Source: an uncultured Ruminococcus sp. (lineage in GTDB: Bacteria > Bacillota > Clostridia > Oscillospirales > Ruminococcaceae). From it: a DNA stretch of 64,000 nucleotides. Positions within the stretch are counted from its first letter, which is position 1. Each line of letters opens with the position of its first letter. The position numbers and the translations under genes were made by a program. The notes below the pieces were generated by a model. The model saw only the letters and a program-made list of their open reading frames with translations. It did no database searches and was not told the DNA's origin. Location: positions 1-64,000 of the forward strand of contig CALXIQ010000018.1 of assembly GCA_944388405.1 (NCBI GenBank), in the 5' to 3' direction. Below are positions 24,272-33,784 of this stretch, piece after piece.

Positions 24272-25624
24272 TTAATGCACCAATTCGGTTATGGCGTCCA
24301 TTATCCTGTTTTTCAGTACTTTCAGCTCTTTAGGGTTTGCAGACTTAACGGCAAGCTCCTCAGGTCTGAGCGGTTTGCCGAACCGAACAACTACCTTTCT
24401 TCTGAATTTAAGCTTTCCCTCAAAATTAATTCCCACCGGGATAATGGGAACCTGGGCTATTGCCGCAACAAGTGCAACACCTGTCTTGCCCTTTCCAACC
24501 TTGCCGTCCTTTGAACGGGTGCCCTCAGGGAAAATAACCAGATTTCTTCCCATTTCAAGCTTTTCTATTGACGTATCTATTGCGGTGGTATCGCCCTTTC
24601 CCCTTGTTACGGGAAACGCTCCGAAAAATCTTATCAGCCATGTAAAGAACACATTTTTCTCAAAAAGCTCCTCCTTAGCCATATAGGAAATCGGAACTCT
24701 TATGGGAAGCGCAATAAAAATCGGGTCGGAATAGCTGCGGTGGTTTGAGGCAAAAATATTGCTTCCGTCCTTAGGGATGTTCTCCGTTCCCTCAAAGGAC
24801 AGATTAAACCAGCATCTGAATATAACCTTTACCACAAGTCTTAAAGCGGTATAAAGAAACATTCTGATGGGATTAAGCTTTTTCCCGCGCTTTACCGGTC
24901 GTATTTTGGCTACCTCTTTAGGCTCATGCTTTTTCGGTATGGTATCGTCTTTGTGAGGGTTTAATTTGTCCTTTGCGATTTTATATATAGCCTCCACCGC
25001 TTCATCAAGAGAAAGATTTGTGGAATCAACCTCCACTGCGTCCTCTGCCTTTTTCAGGGGAGCAATCTCACGGTGAGTGTCGTTGTAATCACGCTGTTTT
25101 ATGTCCTCCAGCACCTGCTGGTAGGTTGAGCTGTCGCCCTTTTCCTGAAGCTCCTTGAAACGCCGATTGGCTCTTTCCTCGGCGGTGGCAGTAAGAAATA
25201 TCTTTACATCAGCGTTGGGAAGCACCACCGTGCCTATATCTCTTCCGTCCATTATAATGTTGTTTTCACGGGCTATGCTCCTCTGAAGCTCAAAGAGAAA
25301 TTCCCTTACCGCAGGAATAGCCGAAACTGCCGACGCCCCCATTGATATTTCGGGAGTGCGTATCTTATCGGAAACGTCCTCGCCGTTAAGCAGCACCAGC
25401 TGAGTACCGTTTTCATAGGCAAGCTTGACGTCAATCCGGCTCAGCAGCGGACATACCTGCCCACTCTCCTTGGGGTCAGCGCCCTGTGAGATTACATAGT
25501 AAGCAATAGACCTGTAAAGCGCCCCCGTGTCAACATACACATACCCAAGCCTTTCAGCCAGCATTTTTGCTATGGTTGATTTGCCTGCGCCCGAAGGCCC
25601 GTCAAGGGCAATATTTATTCCCAT
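24272..25624 (-). CDS. cmk: Cytidylate kinase fused to PlsC-type acyltransferase
   Basis: 450 residues. Residues 1-220 are CMP kinase: P-loop GPSGAGKST (about 9-17), DTGALYRS and DGRDIGTVV. A basic linker (about 220-255, rich in Lys/Pro) leads to a 1-acyl-glycerol-3-phosphate acyltransferase with NHRSYSD (HX4D motif) and FPEGTRSKDG. The two are normally separate neighbours; here one frame covers both without a stop. The product would link pyrimidine salvage to phosphatidic acid synthesis at the membrane, perhaps simply through gene fusion. It is followed without a gap by ispH. Confidence 0.93.
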   Translation of the reverse strand: MGINIALDGPSGAGKSTIAKMLAERLGYVYVDTGALYRSIAYYVISQGADPKESGQVCPLLSRIDVKLAYENGTQLVLLNGEDVSDKIRTPEISMGASAVSAIPAVREFLFELQRSIARENNIIMDGRDIGTVVLPNADVKIFLTATAEERANRRFKELQEKGDSSTYQQVLEDIKQRDYNDTHREIAPLKKAEDAVEVDSTNLSLDEAVEAIYKIAKDKLNPHKDDTIPKKHEPKEVAKIRPVKRGKKLNPIRMFLYTALRLVVKVIFRCWFNLSFEGTENIPKDGSNIFASNHRSYSDPIFIALPIRVPISYMAKEELFEKNVFFTWLIRFFGAFPVTRGKGDTTAIDTSIEKLEMGRNLVIFPEGTRSKDGKVGKGKTGVALVAAIAQVPIIPVGINFEGKLKFRRKVVVRFGKPLRPEELAVKSANPKELKVLKNRIMDAITELVH

Positions 25625-25722
25625 AATTCTTCCTCCTGTATATCATATTGCTTGAATCGCCCGGAACAGGACGATTTTCAAGCCACGCATTTTTTATTAA
25701 CGGCATTATACCATAATCCTGC

Positions 25723-26952
25723 TCACATCTCCGATGCGCAGGCATACGCCGTAGAAAAGGCAATTTGCAGGTTAAATCCGCCGGTATAAGCGTCTACGTC
25801 CAGCACCTCGCCGATAAAATAAAGTCCCTGTACAAGCTTTGATTCCATGGTCTTAGGAGAAATCTCCTTAACGTCTACACCACCCCGGGTAATTATCGCT
25901 TCTTCTATTGGGCGAAGGGACTTTACGTTAAAGCGCATATCCTTTAAAAGCTCCGCAAGCCTTCCCCGCTCGGCTTTTGTTATCTGGTTCACCTTTTTGT
26001 ACGGCTCAACTCCGCTGAGCTTTACCACCGTATCTATCATTTTAGCCGGCAGCAGCTTTTTCAGGGAATTTGAAAAATCCCGGTTGGGGAACTCACCAAA
26101 ATCCCGCAAAATCCGCTCGTCCAGCTTTTCGTGGGAAAGGGCGGGCTTCAAATCTATTGAAACGGAATACCTGCCTTTTGTGATTTTATCCATATGGGCG
26201 GAGGCGGACAGCACAAGGGGTCCCGACAAGCCGAAATGGGTAAACAGCATTTCCCCAAGCTCTGAAAACAAAGCCTTTTCCGTTTGATTGTCATACAGCG
26301 TCAGGGTGCAGTTTCTTAAAGAAAGACCCATCATTTCGGCGCAGTGCCTTTCTTCGGTAACTATCGGACACAGGGAGGGGGATATTTCCGTAACTCTGTG
26401 ACCTGCCTGCCTTGCCAGCTTATATCCGTCGCCGGTCGAGCCTGTAAGAGGATATGAGCGTCCTCCCGTTGCGACTACAACCTTATTGGCATAATACTCG
26501 CCATTTTCACAGCTTACACCTTTAACTGCTCCATCCTCAATGATAAGCTCCCGGGCGTCGTCGGAAATAAACCTTATGCCCGCCTGCTTTGCCGCCGAAA
26601 CAAGGGCGTCCACAATCGTTTGCGCCTTGTCGCTTTGAGGAAACACTCTGTTTCCCCGCTCGGTTTTAAGCTCCACCCCCAGCGATTCAAAAAACGCCAT
26701 TGTGTCCTCGGGGGCAAAACGTGAAAGGGCTGAATACATAAAGCTTGGATTCCTCGGAATGTTTTTCATTACCGTTTCTGCATCGCAGTTATTGGTTACG
26801 TTGCATCTGCCCTTCCCGGTAATAAGCAGCTTTCTCCCGGGATTTTTCATATGCTCGATTATCGCTGTGTCTTTTCCCAGCCACGCCGACTGAACGGCGC
26901 AGAACAGTCCCGACGCTCCGCCGCCTATTATAAGAACATCAAATTCAGACAT
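25723..26952 (-). CDS. HI0933-family flavoprotein (NAD(P)/FAD-dependent oxidoreductase)
   Basis: 409 residues from ATG 26952, with GGAAGTGAGG just upstream. The N-terminal dinucleotide fold is clear (VLIIGGGASGLFCAV, about residues 5-19), then GRKLLITGKGRCNVTN, a family signature, ATGGRSYPLTGSTGDGY and the C-terminal GGVDVKEI and FIGEVLDVDAYTGGFNLQ. This BaiN/HI0933 family is widespread and its general reaction is not settled; bile-acid reductase BaiN is one characterised member. The RpiR gene ends 18 bp upstream. Confidence 0.92.
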   Translation of the reverse strand: MSEFDVLIIGGGASGLFCAVQSAWLGKDTAIIEHMKNPGRKLLITGKGRCNVTNNCDAETVMKNIPRNPSFMYSALSRFAPEDTMAFFESLGVELKTERGNRVFPQSDKAQTIVDALVSAAKQAGIRFISDDARELIIEDGAVKGVSCENGEYYANKVVVATGGRSYPLTGSTGDGYKLARQAGHRVTEISPSLCPIVTEERHCAEMMGLSLRNCTLTLYDNQTEKALFSELGEMLFTHFGLSGPLVLSASAHMDKITKGRYSVSIDLKPALSHEKLDERILRDFGEFPNRDFSNSLKKLLPAKMIDTVVKLSGVEPYKKVNQITKAERGRLAELLKDMRFNVKSLRPIEEAIITRGGVDVKEISPKTMESKLVQGLYFIGEVLDVDAYTGGFNLQIAFSTAYACASEM

Positions 26953-26970
26953 AATCCTCACTTCCATTAT

Positions 26971-27825
26971 TTACGGCTCGTACACGTCGTATTCCTTCCA
27001 GATGCGTTCAAGGCTTTCAAAGCTTCTTGAAACCCTGTCCACATCGCTTATGGAAACTGCGGCTATCAGCGCATTTATAAGGCTCAGTGGGGCTACAAGG
27101 GAATCCACAAATGAAGCCATATCACTGCTTGCCAGCAGCAGATTGTCGGCGTATCTGGCAAGGGGCGACTCAGAGGAATCGGTTATGGCGATTACATGCG
27201 CTCCCTTGTTGCTTGCGTATTGCAAAGCCTTTACAGTCTGCCGGGAATATCTCGGGAATGAAATTCCTATGATAACATCCTTTTCGTCCATATGCATAAT
27301 CTGCTCGAACATTTCGCTGGTGGTGGTGTTTCTGATAAGCTTTACCCGAGGGAAAATAAGGGTAAAGTAATAGTTGAGAAAGCTGGCAAGGGGAGCAGCA
27401 CTTCTTGCGCCGAGAATGTAGATTGTATTGCTGGTCATGATTTTATCCACCGCATTGTTGAAAGCTTCCTTTGAGGTTTCCTCAAGGGTGCGGCGTATCT
27501 TTTCTATGTCAAGGTTAAGCACTCTTTCAAGTACGTCGTCACGGCTCATACGGTCGGAGGTTACCTCTATTCGCTGTACGGCGGTAAGGCGGTTTCGCAT
27601 TAAATCCTGCAACGCCCGCTGGAGCGACGGATAACCATCATAGCCAAGCTCTGACGCAAACCTTACTACCGTAGACTCGCTTACGCCCACGGTTTTGCCC
27701 AGCTTCTGAGCCGTCATAAAAGCCGCTTTATCATAATGGGACAAAATATAGTTTGAAATAAGCTTGTGCCCCTTTGAAAGGGTGGGCTGCCGCTCCTCTA
27801 TAAGCGCAAATAAATCCTTTTTCAT
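26971..27825 (-). CDS. MurR/RpiR-family transcription regulator
   Basis: 284 residues from ATG 27825; earlier in-frame starts exist (ATG 27837) and none has a clear SD. Residues 1-80 are an RpiR-type winged helix (LGKTVGVSESTVVRFASELGYDGYPSLQ). Residues about 115-270 are a SIS sugar-phosphate-binding domain (IYILGARSAAPLAS, GISFPRYSRQTV). Such regulators respond to phosphosugars. Its neighbour is the flavoprotein rather than sugar genes, so the target is not evident. Confidence 0.9.
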   Translation of the reverse strand: MKKDLFALIEERQPTLSKGHKLISNYILSHYDKAAFMTAQKLGKTVGVSESTVVRFASELGYDGYPSLQRALQDLMRNRLTAVQRIEVTSDRMSRDDVLERVLNLDIEKIRRTLEETSKEAFNNAVDKIMTSNTIYILGARSAAPLASFLNYYFTLIFPRVKLIRNTTTSEMFEQIMHMDEKDVIIGISFPRYSRQTVKALQYASNKGAHVIAITDSSESPLARYADNLLLASSDMASFVDSLVAPLSLINALIAAVSISDVDRVSRSFESLERIWKEYDVYEP

Positions 27826-27942
27826 AAAAACGCCCATGCGCAAAGTCTGCTACCAGCTCAAAAGAGCCTGACATGGGTTGTCCCTCCTCTTACATAATTT
27901 TTTGTTGCGTTATGCCATTTTATTTATAATCATGAATAAAAA

Positions 27943-28152
27943 TCACTCCCACAGAGAATCCTGCAATTGATTTATCCTCTGCCGCCGCTTTTCGGTTTCC
28001 TCCTCAAGCACTATGTACTTTCCATCGGAGTATTCCACAATATCCCCTGCTTTGGCGTTTTCAGCCTGAGCACAGGAAATAACCACTTGCCCGCCATTTT
28101 CGTCCTCACAGACAAAGCTTTCGCCCTCTTTTCGGTCTATTATCAGTTTCAT
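27943..28152 (-). CDS. DUF3006 family protein
   Basis: 69 residues, small beta-rich start (MKLIIDRKEGESFVCED) then a charged helix with EEETEKRRQRINQLQ. DUF3006 proteins often sit next to ComEC-like metallo-beta-lactamase-fold genes, and one is encoded just upstream here (gap 41 bp, same strand). Function unknown. Confidence 0.85.
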   Translation of the reverse strand: MKLIIDRKEGESFVCEDENGGQVVISCAQAENAKAGDIVEYSDGKYIVLEEETEKRRQRINQLQDSLWE

Positions 28153-28193
28153 TTTTCTCTCCTTGCCGCCTGATTAAAAACATATCCGACGGC

Positions 28194-29141
28194 TTATTTA
28201 GCTGTATCAACCGACAGACCTTCTCCGTCGGAGGTAAATATCACTGTACCGTCGTCACGGGTTATGTAGATGTTTTCGGCGTACTTCTCCAGTCTTGCCA
28301 AAGCCTCATCGCTGGGGTGACCGAAGTTGTTGTCAAGTCCGCAGGATATAACGGCGTATCTTGGAGCAACCGCAGCAAGGAACTCGCTTGATGAGGAATT
28401 TGCGCTGCCGTGATGAGCCACTTTAAGCACCTTGGCAGACAAATCAAAGCCCTGCTCCAGCAGCTCCTTTTCCGCTTGGGTTTCGCAGTCGCCTGTTATA
28501 AGGAAGCTGTTTTCCCCGTGGACAACCTTCACAAGAACGGAATAGTTATTTAAATCGCTGTACTCCTCCTTGACGGTGTAAAGCTCCACTTCCACATTTC
28601 CCAGCTGAAAACTTTCGTCATTTGCCTCTGTTATCTTCATACCTTTGTCCTGCAGAGACAAAAGCATATTTTCATACACGTTTGTGGTGGGCGTCTGGTC
28701 GGAGGGGACTTTCGGCATTATAAACATGTCCGTTTGGAAGTCTGCTATTATCTCGCTCATCTCGCCGATGTGGTCGGAATGAGGGTGAGTTGCGATTATA
28801 ACGTCAAGTTTCTCTATGTTAAGCCCTTGAAGATACTTTATCACAGTGTTGTCGTCGTCAAGGTCGCCGCAGTCTACAAGCATTGTCTTGCCGTTTGAGA
28901 TTACAAGGGTGCTGTCACCCTGACCTACGTCTATGAAATGCACTGTAGTATCGGCAGTTTCCACCGCAGGCCGGTCGGCAAACCCGAGGGATACCCGCAT
29001 ATCCTCAAAGGTATATACCCCCGTCAGGTCAAGGACAAGCAGCGCCGCCGCTGTAAGCAGCACAAAAATTCCACTCATCGCCTTTTTGCTCAGGCTTTTC
29101 ACATTACCCTTCGATCTTCTGTGATTTCCTCTCGTTGCCAT
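28194..29141 (-). CDS. ComEC/Rec2-like metallo-beta-lactamase-fold protein
   Basis: 315 residues. One membrane helix (about 20-40) anchors an extracytoplasmic hydrolase domain. Motifs: FIDVGQGDSTLV, THPHSDHIGE (metal-binding HXHXDH), ITGDCE and AHHGSANSSS. The domain resembles the C-terminal nuclease-like domain of competence protein ComEC but lacks its channel part. It may be a surface nuclease or phosphodiesterase; the substrate is not known. Confidence 0.88.
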   Translation of the reverse strand: MATRGNHRRSKGNVKSLSKKAMSGIFVLLTAAALLVLDLTGVYTFEDMRVSLGFADRPAVETADTTVHFIDVGQGDSTLVISNGKTMLVDCGDLDDDNTVIKYLQGLNIEKLDVIIATHPHSDHIGEMSEIIADFQTDMFIMPKVPSDQTPTTNVYENMLLSLQDKGMKITEANDESFQLGNVEVELYTVKEEYSDLNNYSVLVKVVHGENSFLITGDCETQAEKELLEQGFDLSAKVLKVAHHGSANSSSSEFLAAVAPRYAVISCGLDNNFGHPSDEALARLEKYAENIYITRDDGTVIFTSDGEGLSVDTAK

Positions 29142-29156
29142 ACTCTTTCTCCCGAT

Positions 29157-31031
29157 TTACTTTCTGCGGCGTTTTTTTGCTCCCCTTGATTTTTCCCCTT
29201 TACCCTTTGCAGGCTGAGGTTTTTTCTGTCTTTTCAGATATTCGGCGTCGGGCGGAACAAGCTTTCCTGCGCCGTGACCTATCAAATCCTGTCTGCCGGC
29301 TTTGCACAACGCCTTTATTATCTTGCTGCGGTTTTCCGGCTTGTAATATTGCAGCAAAGCCCGCTGCATAGCTTTTTCCTGAGGGTCCTTCGCCACATAT
29401 ACCGGCTCTAAGGTGTAAGGGTCAAGCCCTGTATAAAACATACAGGTGGAAAGAGTACCGGGGGTGGGATAAAAATCCTGAACCTGCTCGGGATGTATCC
29501 TGTTCTGCTTTAAAAACAATGCCAGCTCCACTGCATCCTTAAGCTCCGAGCCGGGGTGAGAGGACATAAGATACGGCACAAGATACTGTTCCTTTCCTTT
29601 TTGCTTGGTTATCTCATAAAACTTTTTCTGAAATTTCTTATAGGCTTCGATGTGAGGCTTTCCCATTTTATCAAGCACCGCCGCCGAACAGTGCTCGGGG
29701 GCAACCTTTAGCTGACCGCTTATGTGGTGCTCTATAAGCTCCTGCATAAACTCGTCGCTTTTGTCCTCCATAAGATAATCGTAGCGTATTCCCGAGCGGA
29801 TAAACACCTTTTTGACCCCAGGTATTTTCCGCAGCTTTCTCAGCATATCAAGATATTCCGTGTGGTCGGCGTCAAGATTTTTACAAGGCTCGGGCGCTAA
29901 ACATTTTCTGCCCTTGCAAAGCCCGTATTCAAGCTGTTTCTCACAGGACGGACCTCTGAAATTTGCCGTCGGTCCTCCCACATCATGAATATATCCTTTA
30001 AATTCCGGCATTTGGGTAAGCTTCACAGCCTCCTCCAGCACCGATTCCTCGCTGCGGCAGGTGACCTTTCTGCCCTGATGAAGGGCGATGGAACAAAAGT
30101 TGCAAAAACCGAAGCAACCTCTGTTGTGGGTGATGGAAAACTGCACCTCCTCAATTGAAGACACTCCCCCCTGACTTTCATACATAGGGTGGTATCTTCT
30201 TTCATAAGGAAGTGAATAGACCTTGTCAAGTTCCTCGGTTGTAAGGGCAAGGGCGGGGGGATTCTGCACCAGCATTTTATCTCCCTGCCGCTGAATTATC
30301 ATTTTGCCGTAAATCTCGTCCTGCTGGTCGTACTGTATCCTGCACGCCTTTGCATAAAGCGTCTTATTCTCGGAAACTTCCTTAAATGACGGACACTGCA
30401 CCGCTCCGTAGGGTGTTTCGACAGGCTCGCACAGATAGCAGGTCCCCCTTACATCGCGGATAGACCTTACATCCTTCCCTGCGTTAAGACGGTCGGCAAT
30501 CTCCACAATCTGATGCTCGCCCATTCCGTACATAAGCAGGTCAGCACCCGTATCCACCAGAACCGACGGCATTACGCTGTCGCTCCAGTAATCGTAATGA
30601 GCAAATCGGCGGAGGGAAACCTCCAGTCCTCCGCAAAGCACGGGAATTTCGGGAGCGGCTTCCCTGCACATACGGCAATAAACCGTCGCCGCACGGTCAG
30701 GACGCTTTCCGCCCTTTCCTCCCGGCGAATAGGCGTCGTCCGAACGCTTTTTCTTAGCCACAGTATAATGCGCCACCATAGAGTCGATATTTCCCGCCGT
30801 TACAAGCCAAGCAAGCCGAGGTTTTCCCAGCCGCAGAAAGTCGCTTACGTTTCTCCAATCGGGCTGAGAAATTATCCCCACGGTGTAGCCGTGGCTCTCC
30901 AGTACTCTTGAAATAATTGCCACGCCAAAGCTGGGATGATCAACGTATGCGTCGCCGATTATATATACAAAGTCAAGCTGTTCTATTCCTCTTTCTGTCA
31001 AATCACGCTGACAAACCGGCATAAACGCCAT
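29157..31031 (-). CDS. YgiQ family radical SAM protein
   Basis: 624 residues from ATG 31031, nine bases after GGAGG; an in-frame GTG lies three codons earlier. An N-terminal B12-binding-like part (YIIGDAYVDHPSFGVAII) leads to a radical-SAM core with GCFGFCNFC (CX3CX2C, near residue 307) and a C-terminal DUF3362 region (QVQDFYPTPGTLSTCMFYTGLDP). The last 30 residues are strongly basic. The reaction of YgiQ is not established. Confidence 0.93.
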   Translation of the reverse strand: MAFMPVCQRDLTERGIEQLDFVYIIGDAYVDHPSFGVAIISRVLESHGYTVGIISQPDWRNVSDFLRLGKPRLAWLVTAGNIDSMVAHYTVAKKKRSDDAYSPGGKGGKRPDRAATVYCRMCREAAPEIPVLCGGLEVSLRRFAHYDYWSDSVMPSVLVDTGADLLMYGMGEHQIVEIADRLNAGKDVRSIRDVRGTCYLCEPVETPYGAVQCPSFKEVSENKTLYAKACRIQYDQQDEIYGKMIIQRQGDKMLVQNPPALALTTEELDKVYSLPYERRYHPMYESQGGVSSIEEVQFSITHNRGCFGFCNFCSIALHQGRKVTCRSEESVLEEAVKLTQMPEFKGYIHDVGGPTANFRGPSCEKQLEYGLCKGRKCLAPEPCKNLDADHTEYLDMLRKLRKIPGVKKVFIRSGIRYDYLMEDKSDEFMQELIEHHISGQLKVAPEHCSAAVLDKMGKPHIEAYKKFQKKFYEITKQKGKEQYLVPYLMSSHPGSELKDAVELALFLKQNRIHPEQVQDFYPTPGTLSTCMFYTGLDPYTLEPVYVAKDPQEKAMQRALLQYYKPENRSKIIKALCKAGRQDLIGHGAGKLVPPDAEYLKRQKKPQPAKGKGEKSRGAKKRRRK

Positions 31032-31095
31032 AAACGTCACCCTCCTTTTCTTAGTCGCCGACCGGCAACTATCTGACAGCTTTCACCTGATGCCT

Positions 31096-33663
31096 TTATT
31101 TCATAGCCTGTCTTTCAAGCCATTCTTCTTTGGTAATATTTATCTTTCTGGGTTTTGAACCCTCCTGAGGACCTATGATGCCCATTTCCTCAATTTCGTC
31201 CATAATTCTTGCGGCTCTGGGGAATCCCAGTTTAAGCTTTCTCTGCAAAAACGCCGTGGAAGCATTGCCGGTTTCCACAATTATGGAGATAGCCTGGGTG
31301 GTAAGGTCGTCGTCGGTATTTACGGAAATGTCGCTGTCAGAACCCTTGCTCTTTGGCTGTGGAACGTTCTGCTCCACCTCGTGAATAACCTCTTCGCTGT
31401 ATTCCGCCGTGTGCTCGTTTTTAAGGAACTTAACCACGTTTCTTATCTCGGCAGTGGAAGCGAATCCGCTCTGAATACGCAACGGCTTGGGCATTCCCAC
31501 CGGCTTATAGAGCATATCGCCCTTGCCGAGAAGCTTTTCCGCGCCTATCTCGTCGAGAATTACCCTTGAATCGGTATTATTTGATACCGAAAGCGCAGTT
31601 CTGCTGGGTATGTTAGCTTTGATTAGTCCAGTAAGCACGTCAACTCTCGGCGACTGGGTAGCTATAAGCATATGCATTCCCGCCGCTCTTGCCAGCTGAG
31701 CAAGACGCATTACCGATTCCTCAACTTCCGATTTGGCCGCCAGCATCAGGTCGGCAAACTCGTCCACGATTATAACTATCCGGGCAAGCTTTTGTCTTTC
31801 AAGCTGAGGATTTTCATCTACAAACTGGTTGTAATCCTCAAGGTTCTTGGTTCCGTTAGCTTCAAAAAGCTTGTATCTTCTCATCATCTCGTTTACCGCC
31901 CAGCCCAGCGCTCCCGCTGCCTTCAGAGGCTCGGTAACTACAGGGATAAGCAGGTGAGGTATTCCGTTGTACATTGGGAACTCAACCTTTTTGGGGTCGA
32001 TGAGAATAAGCTTTACCTCATCGGGAGAGGCGTGAAACAGTATATTCAGAATAATGGAATTTGTAAACACCGATTTGCCCGAGCCGGTTGTTCCGGCAAT
32101 AAGCATATGGGGCATTGAAGCTATATCGCCTATAACAATGTTGCCCTCAATATCCTTGCCCACCGCAAAAGAAAGCTTACCCTTGGCGTTTCGGTACTCG
32201 TCGCTGTCGATAAGCTCCCTCATTGAAACGCTGTCACGGTGAATGTTGGGGATTTCTATACCTATCGCCGCTTTGCCGGGAATGGGGGCTTCTATTCTTA
32301 CTCCGTTGGCAGCAAGGTTCAGCGCAATGTCGTCTGCAAGATTTGTTATCTGCTTTACCTTTACGCCTGCCGCAGGCTGAAGCTCATACCTTGTTACCGA
32401 CGGACCTCGGTGAATTCCGATTATTCTGGTTTTAACTCCGAAGGTTTCAAGGGTTTCCACCAGCTTGTGAGATTTTTCCTCTATTTCCTTCTGCGCCAGT
32501 TCAGGGGGAGTGGAATTATCCGCATACTTTAAAATATCCACCGGCGGATAAACATAAGCAGGCACAGTTTCCTGCTGTTCAAGCAGCGAGGTCTGTCCCT
32601 CTTTATCAACAAAGACTTCTTTAGGCTGAGGAGACTTTTCCCTTTCTATCTTTTCGCCAATCTTCTCCTGTTCCTTTGCCACCGCTTTTTCAATAATACG
32701 TTTAAGCTCACGGTCGTCAGACTGCTTGTCCATTGTTTCCTGAGAAAGCTCCTCCGGGACAAAATCGCCATAGACCGGCTTTTCTTCACTTACATTATTA
32801 TCCACAGCAGGCTCTTCTGTATTGTGCATATCCTCCGATTTAACGGCTTCGCCTTGATAGTCGGCATCGTCCTGATAATACTTGGCAATATCAATGCGAA
32901 CCTTTCTTTCGGGCTTGTTTTTCTGCTTTTTGTCGTTCTTATCCTTAGGCGGCTGCATCGCCCTTTCAACACGTTCTTCGCTTACCGCCTTGTATCCTCC
33001 CACAAAGGGCTTTGATATGGCTTTGAACAGATCCGGCAGGGTCAGATTTGTAAGCAGCATTATAAAAGTAAAATCAAGCAGGCATATAATTATTGCTCCG
33101 CCCACACGACCAAACGCCGCCAGCAACGGCCAGCCTATGGGAGCGGCAGCCACTCCGCCACCGTCAAGTCTTATTCCGTCGTTGTAAAGCCCTCTCAGCT
33201 TTAGCAGGAAGGTTTTGCCCTCCACCGTTCCGTTTACAATAATCTGCGCCGTTCCGCTTAAAAGCAACATAAGCACAAGGCCCTGAATAATCCTTGCAAT
33301 TATGGTATTTGAGGATTTGTCCGAAGCTATCTGAAGGGCAACGTAAATTATCATCGGTCCCACCAGAAATACAGACATGCCGAAAATACCTCTGTTTATT
33401 TCATAAAGGCTTGTCCACAGACCGTCGCCCCTTATAAAAGTAACAAGAAGCTCCAATACTCCTGCAAAAAACAGTATGTATGACCAGAAACGTCTTTTTT
33501 CCCTTTCACGAGCAGCCTGAGCCTGAGTTTTTTTGACCGCTCCTCCTTTTTGGGGTTGGCTCTTTGCGGCGCTTTTTTTGGTATTTGCCTTTGCTGCCGA
33601 TGAGGATTTACTCTTACTGCCGGACGAGGATTTTGAAGCTGCAGCTTTCTTTGACGCCGCCAT
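31096..33663 (-). CDS. DNA translocase FtsK/SpoIIIE
   Basis: 855 residues. A low-complexity Lys/Ser/Ala N-terminus (1-55) precedes four membrane helices (about 60-215), a charged linker (about 215-370), then the motor: AGTTGSGKSVF (Walker A, near 524), IVIIVDEFADLM (Walker B), ATQSPRVD, and a C-terminal gamma winged helix (AISIIVETGNASTAFLQRKL) that reads KOPS/SRS-type sites. It pumps chromosomes at division or into forespores. It lies in the clostridial tepA-ylzJ-ftsK neighbourhood, here with uppP between. Confidence 0.94.
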   Translation of the reverse strand: MAASKKAAASKSSSGSKSKSSSAAKANTKKSAAKSQPQKGGAVKKTQAQAAREREKRRFWSYILFFAGVLELLVTFIRGDGLWTSLYEINRGIFGMSVFLVGPMIIYVALQIASDKSSNTIIARIIQGLVLMLLLSGTAQIIVNGTVEGKTFLLKLRGLYNDGIRLDGGGVAAAPIGWPLLAAFGRVGGAIIICLLDFTFIMLLTNLTLPDLFKAISKPFVGGYKAVSEERVERAMQPPKDKNDKKQKNKPERKVRIDIAKYYQDDADYQGEAVKSEDMHNTEEPAVDNNVSEEKPVYGDFVPEELSQETMDKQSDDRELKRIIEKAVAKEQEKIGEKIEREKSPQPKEVFVDKEGQTSLLEQQETVPAYVYPPVDILKYADNSTPPELAQKEIEEKSHKLVETLETFGVKTRIIGIHRGPSVTRYELQPAAGVKVKQITNLADDIALNLAANGVRIEAPIPGKAAIGIEIPNIHRDSVSMRELIDSDEYRNAKGKLSFAVGKDIEGNIVIGDIASMPHMLIAGTTGSGKSVFTNSIILNILFHASPDEVKLILIDPKKVEFPMYNGIPHLLIPVVTEPLKAAGALGWAVNEMMRRYKLFEANGTKNLEDYNQFVDENPQLERQKLARIVIIVDEFADLMLAAKSEVEESVMRLAQLARAAGMHMLIATQSPRVDVLTGLIKANIPSRTALSVSNNTDSRVILDEIGAEKLLGKGDMLYKPVGMPKPLRIQSGFASTAEIRNVVKFLKNEHTAEYSEEVIHEVEQNVPQPKSKGSDSDISVNTDDDLTTQAISIIVETGNASTAFLQRKLKLGFPRAARIMDEIEEMGIIGPQEGSKPRKINITKEEWLERQAMK

Positions 33664-33737
33664 TTATTCTTTCACCACCACAAAAATTTCTCTGCCGCCA
33701 TATGTCAGTCTGTAATAAGCGGCTCGGTTCATATCCG

Positions 33738-33774
33738 TAAAAAACACTGCAAGACCGCACAAGGCAGTCCTGCA
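33738..33774 (-). terminator. Terminator of uppP (minus strand)
   Basis: Minus-strand arms TGCAGGACTGC and GCGGTCTTGCA pair (two wobbles) around a five-base loop and are followed by GTGTTTTTTAC. Confidence 0.8.
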
Positions 33775-33784
33775 AATGCTGTTT

